DNA of 64,000 nucleotides from Mycobacterium paraseoulense (GTDB lineage Bacteria > Actinomycetota > Actinomycetes > Mycobacteriales > Mycobacteriaceae). Positions 60,532 through 64,000 of this stretch are shown here, one piece after another. Numbering within the stretch: the stretch's first letter is position 1; each line of letters begins with the position of its first letter. Both the position numbers and the translations under genes were made by a program. A model generated the notes under the pieces. The model had not been told where the DNA came from and did no database searches. It saw nothing but the letters and a program-made list of their open reading frames with translations. The stretch covers positions 2,356,001-2,420,000 of the forward strand of contig NZ_AP022619.1 of assembly GCF_010731655.1 (NCBI RefSeq). Reading direction: 5' to 3'.

Positions 60532-61446
60532 TCACAGTGCCGCATCGTGGGTTTGAGGCCGCGTCGTCGCGGGCAGCACGATGACGCTCACGGTCTCCAG
60601 GCCGAGGCGAGCGGTCTGATGGGCGATCTCGTCGAGGAAGTGCGCGGCCGCCGGGTTGATCGATCCCGCCCAGGCCCGGAACCCCTGCACGATCACTGGG
60701 TCGCGTTCCAGAGCCGGCTGTACCGCCCGAAGCACGCCGACCACGTCGTCGGGCAATGGATCGGCCAGCTGCTGGTCGATCCATCTGCGCGCCAGTTCCG
60801 TCGCCGCCACCCGATCGTCACCCAACCCGACCACGTCGCCGGCGAGGTCGCGCAAGCGGTCGAACAGCACCCGGCGTCCGGGCGTCTCGGCCAGCTGCGC
60901 CAGCAAGGTGCTGGCCGCCGCCGGCAGGACCATCTGCCCGAAGAGCACCGGAACCGGCAGGTCCCATTCCCGGAAGAGGTCGGCGTACATGGTGGCGATG
61001 GGAGCCGACAACGGCGCGCTGAGCCGCCCGATGACGCCGATGCTGTCGCGGTGCGTCGTGGCCAGCCTGCGCAGGATGTCCTCGCTGACGTCGGGGGCAG
61101 GGCAGTCGGCGGCGGCGCGGGATTCGGCGCGGGACCGGTCGATGGCCGCGATCAACTGGTCCAGCCGGTCGCGCTGACGCAACAACAACGTCCGGTGCTC
61201 GTCGAGGACACCCGCCAGCGTGGTGCGCCCACCCGCGATCAACCGTTGGATGTCATTGATGCTGACGCCGAGACTTCTCATCAGATCGATGCGCAGCAGG
61301 TCGAGCACCTGCTCGACGTCGAAGACCCGATAGCCGTTGGACAGGTGCTCGGCGCGCAGCAGCCCGATTTTCTCGTAGTGGCGAATGCGACCCGGGGCGA
61401 TCCCGGTCAGGGCCGTGACGTCGCCGATCAGCAACTGCTCAGCCAC
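60532..61446 (-). CDS. MerR-family transcriptional regulator
   Basis: 304 residues. MerR winged-helix: LLIGDVTALTGIAPGRIRHYEKIGLL, then LSNGYRVFDVEQVLDLLRID, and a coiled helix (LDEHRTLLLRQRDRLDQLIA). The C-terminal 180 residues form a helical sensor domain without Cys-rich metal motifs, so an organic ligand is more likely. It is divergent from the Rieske gene with 40 bases between them, containing a typical MerR promoter. Confidence 0.9.
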   Translation of the reverse strand: MAEQLLIGDVTALTGIAPGRIRHYEKIGLLRAEHLSNGYRVFDVEQVLDLLRIDLMRSLGVSINDIQRLIAGGRTTLAGVLDEHRTLLLRQRDRLDQLIAAIDRSRAESRAAADCPAPDVSEDILRRLATTHRDSIGVIGRLSAPLSAPIATMYADLFREWDLPVPVLFGQMVLPAAASTLLAQLAETPGRRVLFDRLRDLAGDVVGLGDDRVAATELARRWIDQQLADPLPDDVVGVLRAVQPALERDPVIVQGFRAWAGSINPAAAHFLDEIAHQTARLGLETVSVIVLPATTRPQTHDAAL

Positions 61447-61449
61447 TCC

Positions 61450-61480
61450 TTGACCTTACAACCGTGGCAAGGTCTGTACT
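61450..61480 (+). promoter_or_regulatory. MerR-type promoter of the Rieske gene, 19-bp spacer, leaderless
   Basis: -35 TTGACC (61450-61455) and -10 TGTACT (61475-61480) are separated by 19 bp, as in MerR-controlled promoters. The spacer overlaps the dyad GACCTT (61452-61457) and AAGGTC (61469-61474). The ATG at 61487 is 7 bases from the -10 hexamer, so the predicted transcript starts at the start codon itself. Confidence 0.75.
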
Positions 61481-61486
61481 GATCAG

Positions 61487-62650
61487 ATGGAACGCGACCA
61501 GCTGATCGACCTCACCCGCCGCGCCCTGAAGTTGGCGCGCGACAAGACCACCGATCTCGCCCCGGCCCAGCACCGGGTCGATGCGCAGGCCTACACGTCC
61601 GCGGAGCGCCACGACCGGGACAGGGCCATGGTGATGGCCAGCCCACAGTTGGTCGGGTACGTCTCGGAGTTGCCCGGCCCCGGTGCGTACTGCACCAAGA
61701 CGGTGATGGGCCGGTCAATCCTGTTGACCAGAACGGCCGACGGGTCGGTCAAGGCGTTCGACAATGTCTGCCTGCACCGCCAGTCGCAGGTGGCGACGGG
61801 CTGCGGCAGCGCCAAGCGGTTCACCTGCCCTTATCACGCGTGGACGTACGACAACGACGGGCGGTTGGTGGGCCTGCCGGGCCGTGAGGGCTTTGCGGAC
61901 GTGACCATAAGGGCCGACGGCCTGACCGAGCTTCCGGCCGCCGAATTCGCCGGCTTCCTCTGGGTCGCACTGGATCCCGGCACGACGCTGGACGTCGCCG
62001 CACACCTCGGCCCCCTGGCCGAGGAGCTCGATTCGTGGGGCATCGGGCGGTGGTCGCCGTTGGGCGAGAAAGTGCTCGACTGCCCGATCAATTGGAAGCT
62101 CGCGGTCGACACCTTTTCGGAGAACTACCATTTCGCCACCGTGCATCAGCAGACGTTCGCCACCATCGCCCGCAGCAACTGCACGGTCTTCGACGCGTTC
62201 GGTCCGCACCACCGGTTGATCTTCCCGCTCAACACGATCCTGACGCTCGACGAGGTCCCCGAAGAGCAGTGGGATCCCTTCCAGAACATGGTCGTGATCT
62301 ACGCGCTGTTCCCCAACATCGTGTTGTCGGTGACCATCGCCAACGGTGAGCTGTTCCGGATCTACCCCGGCGATCGACCGGGCAGATCGATCACGGTGCA
62401 CCAGAATTCGACACCGCTGGACCTGTCCGACGAATCGACGGCCGCCGGCGCGCAAGCCGTCTTCGAGTACGCCCACGCCACGGTGCGCGACGAGGACTAC
62501 CGGCTGGCGGAAGGCCTCCAGGCCAATCTCGAGTCGGGCGCCCGCGACCACCTGCTGTTCGGTCGCAACGAGCCCGGACTGCAGCACCGCCACAACGCCT
62601 GGGCGCAGGCGCTTGCCGGGGACTCACTCGGCGGACAACACCGCCAGTAG
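61487..62650 (+). CDS. Rieske-type ring-hydroxylating oxygenase, alpha subunit
   Basis: 387 residues. The Rieske 2Fe-2S motif CLHRQ...CPYHAW (near residue 94) has the usual 16-18-residue spacing. The mononuclear iron site is in DTFSENYHFATVHQQTF (two His) with a downstream acidic residue near SGARDHLLF. It is a Rieske non-heme oxygenase that hydroxylates an aromatic, steroid or similar compound. Its ferredoxin and reductase are not next to it. It starts just after a MerR-type promoter. Confidence 0.9.
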   Translation: MERDQLIDLTRRALKLARDKTTDLAPAQHRVDAQAYTSAERHDRDRAMVMASPQLVGYVSELPGPGAYCTKTVMGRSILLTRTADGSVKAFDNVCLHRQSQVATGCGSAKRFTCPYHAWTYDNDGRLVGLPGREGFADVTIRADGLTELPAAEFAGFLWVALDPGTTLDVAAHLGPLAEELDSWGIGRWSPLGEKVLDCPINWKLAVDTFSENYHFATVHQQTFATIARSNCTVFDAFGPHHRLIFPLNTILTLDEVPEEQWDPFQNMVVIYALFPNIVLSVTIANGELFRIYPGDRPGRSITVHQNSTPLDLSDESTAAGAQAVFEYAHATVRDEDYRLAEGLQANLESGARDHLLFGRNEPGLQHRHNAWAQALAGDSLGGQHRQ

Positions 62651-63967
62651 GTCGTCCAACAATGTTGCCAGCGCATCGTTTTGGGCGGGGCGAACCGTGG
62701 TCAACAGCCCGACGGCTTCCTGTCGGCGACCGTGGGCCAGCAGCTGCTCCAGCCGACCGGCGACGGTCTCCAGGTCCCGGTCGGCCGGCTCCATGTTCGC
62801 CACGGTGGTGGCGAGCACCTCGACCAGCTCCCAGTCCCGGTACAGGGCCAGGGAGCGCTCGTTGAAGGCGAAGCCGGTCACGGGTTTGCCCCACAGGGTC
62901 CCCTGGTAGCGGTACGGGCCCTCCATGTATTCGATGGGCAGGCCATGCGCCGGGGCCGGCACCAGCGGCTCACCGATGACGTCGAGTTCCATTGTGCGGC
63001 AGGTGATCCGGTGGCGGTCCGGCATGTAGCGCGCCGAGGCGTACGGCCGCACCAACGGCCGCACCTCTTCCGGCCATCGCACGTAGCTGCTGACCGTGAC
63101 CTCGACGTCCTCGGCGCATTCCGGCGGCACGGCCGGATCGGGATGACTCGTCGTCAATCCGGTAAACGGCTGCAGCACATTGCCATTGGTCCGGTCGAAC
63201 TGCCGCCAGATGCTCATGTCGACGCCGTTGTCGAAGCTGATGGTGCGCCATTCGTGGGAACGGGCCCGCGGGTCTCCCTCGGTACCTCCGCCGCCGGCGT
63301 ATTTGGGGAACCACTGCCGGTCGATGTGCCCGCTGCTGCCGGAGACCTGGTGAACCTCGTCGCCCCAGCGCAGGGTGCCCGTCATCGCCATACCGGTCTG
63401 GAAATACGAATAGGTCTCGGTCTGGCCGAAGCAGCAGATCTTCCCGTTGTACGTCTTGGCTCCTACCGGTGTCGGTGCACGCGTGGGTGTCACGGCCAGG
63501 TCCAGGCGCATGGGCCGCGCCGACTGGTCCTCGCCGACCAGGCTGACGCGGTAGGTGTAGGGCAGCAATCCTCCGTCGGCGTCGCGGCACGTGGTCCAGG
63601 ACGCGGTGCCGGCCCCGCTCGAGTAATGGATGTCCAGATAGCCCGGGGCCAAAGTCAGCTTGCGCCGCGCTCCGGGCTCCATGTTGGCCGGCGGCATGTC
63701 GTAGTCCGTATAGGTGCCGTAGTCACCGGTGTCGAGATCGAACAGCGCCATCGTGTAGAAGTCCGCGACCACGGTGCCGCCGGGGCGGTTCTTGTTGAAG
63801 ATGGTCAGGAAGGCGAAAGACCGGTCGGACGCCGCGGCATCGAGCTGCCCGGCGATGAACCAGGTGTCCGATTCCTGATCCGGGTGCTCACCCTCGGCGG
63901 TGGGAAAATCCAGTTGGCTGTCGCCGGGCACCAACTGGAAGGGGTAACTGCGCCAATCGCTGGTCAT
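62624..63967 (-). CDS. CrtC/AttH-like lipocalin-fold protein
   Basis: 447 residues with the pattern of the CrtC/AttH (hydroxyneurosporene synthase) family: SDTWFIAGQLDAAASDRSFA, FLTIFNKNRPGG, VSGSSGHIDRQWFPKYAGG and IDRQWFP-like Trp-rich strands, two lipocalin-type beta domains. No signal peptide. Carotenoid 1,2-hydratases have this fold, but no carotenoid genes are nearby. The last 27 bases overlap the end of the Rieske gene on the other strand. Substrate unknown. Confidence 0.8.
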   Translation of the reverse strand: MTSDWRSYPFQLVPGDSQLDFPTAEGEHPDQESDTWFIAGQLDAAASDRSFAFLTIFNKNRPGGTVVADFYTMALFDLDTGDYGTYTDYDMPPANMEPGARRKLTLAPGYLDIHYSSGAGTASWTTCRDADGGLLPYTYRVSLVGEDQSARPMRLDLAVTPTRAPTPVGAKTYNGKICCFGQTETYSYFQTGMAMTGTLRWGDEVHQVSGSSGHIDRQWFPKYAGGGGTEGDPRARSHEWRTISFDNGVDMSIWRQFDRTNGNVLQPFTGLTTSHPDPAVPPECAEDVEVTVSSYVRWPEEVRPLVRPYASARYMPDRHRITCRTMELDVIGEPLVPAPAHGLPIEYMEGPYRYQGTLWGKPVTGFAFNERSLALYRDWELVEVLATTVANMEPADRDLETVAGRLEQLLAHGRRQEAVGLLTTVRPAQNDALATLLDDLLAVLSAE

Positions 63968-64000
63968 ATCAGGCCTCGCTGCTTTTTTCGCTATGTTAGC

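Overview
The window comes from a slow-growing Mycobacterium, most like the M. avium complex and its relatives. The DNA is about two-thirds G+C, GTG/TTG starts are frequent, the fatty acid synthase is a single 3,076-residue FAS-I chain, and the backbone gene order follows M. tuberculosis from Rv2477c (ettA) to Rv2525c. All names rest on recognising protein families and gene order; no database search was run.

Layout. 1-10020 (mostly minus strand): start of ettA, ssbB, a CopD-CtaG membrane protein, then a translationally coupled glycerolipid set (WS/DGAT - plsC - plsB2) and lipQ. 10208-12130: tRNA-Arg(UCU), an iteron-like repeat array, a small secreted protein built on a 30-bp tandem repeat, and a frameshifted IS110-family element. 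12174-19536: exported proteins, a cutinase, an uncharacterised coupled pair (ATP-grasp ligase + class C beta-lactamase-fold hydrolase), a DJ-1/PfpI protein and echA14. 19541-31448: a nearly complete leucine/branched-chain keto-acid degradation locus, bkdABC, citE, maoC-like, fadE19, accA1/accD1 and scoA/scoB, divergent from the TetR regulator bkaR, with three operator-like palindromes between scoA and bkaR. fadD35, which lies here in M. tuberculosis, is absent. 31517-37029: an MmpS-like protein, an MFS transporter, mycolate reductase, a HerA-like ATPase, orn and tRNA-His. 37093-38289: L,D-transpeptidase ldtB. 38422-40088: the scar of a deletion that fused the front of an MMPL transporter to the back of a DMT permease. 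40279-44857: an Eis paralogue, tRNA-Lys, a strong terminator, a gene-poor stretch and a P450. 44858-49943: a DUF3556 protein, a DUF3618 protein, bcp (with a rebuilt 3' end and an acquired cupin gene), an M20 peptidase and acpS. 49975-59205: fas. 59749-63967: a Tat-exported DUF1906 protein, then a MerR regulator divergent from a Rieske oxygenase that faces a CrtC/AttH-like protein.

How the genes work together. The branched-chain locus can be read as a route from 4-methyl-2-oxopentanoate to acetoacetyl-CoA: BkdABC makes isovaleryl-CoA, FadE19 oxidises it, AccA1/AccD1 carboxylates 3-methylcrotonyl-CoA, a hydratase (possibly the MaoC-like protein) adds water, CitE cleaves the HMG-CoA-type product, and ScoAB activates acetoacetate. 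fas and acpS form an operon in which AcpS loads phosphopantetheine onto the ACP domain of FAS-I. WS/DGAT, PlsC and PlsB2 would act successively in phosphatidate and triacylglycerol synthesis.

The least explained parts are the bcp/cupin insertion, the ATP-grasp/hydrolase pair, the MerR-Rieske-CrtC cluster with its 19-bp-spaced and apparently leaderless promoter, and the repeat/IS patch after tRNA-Arg.
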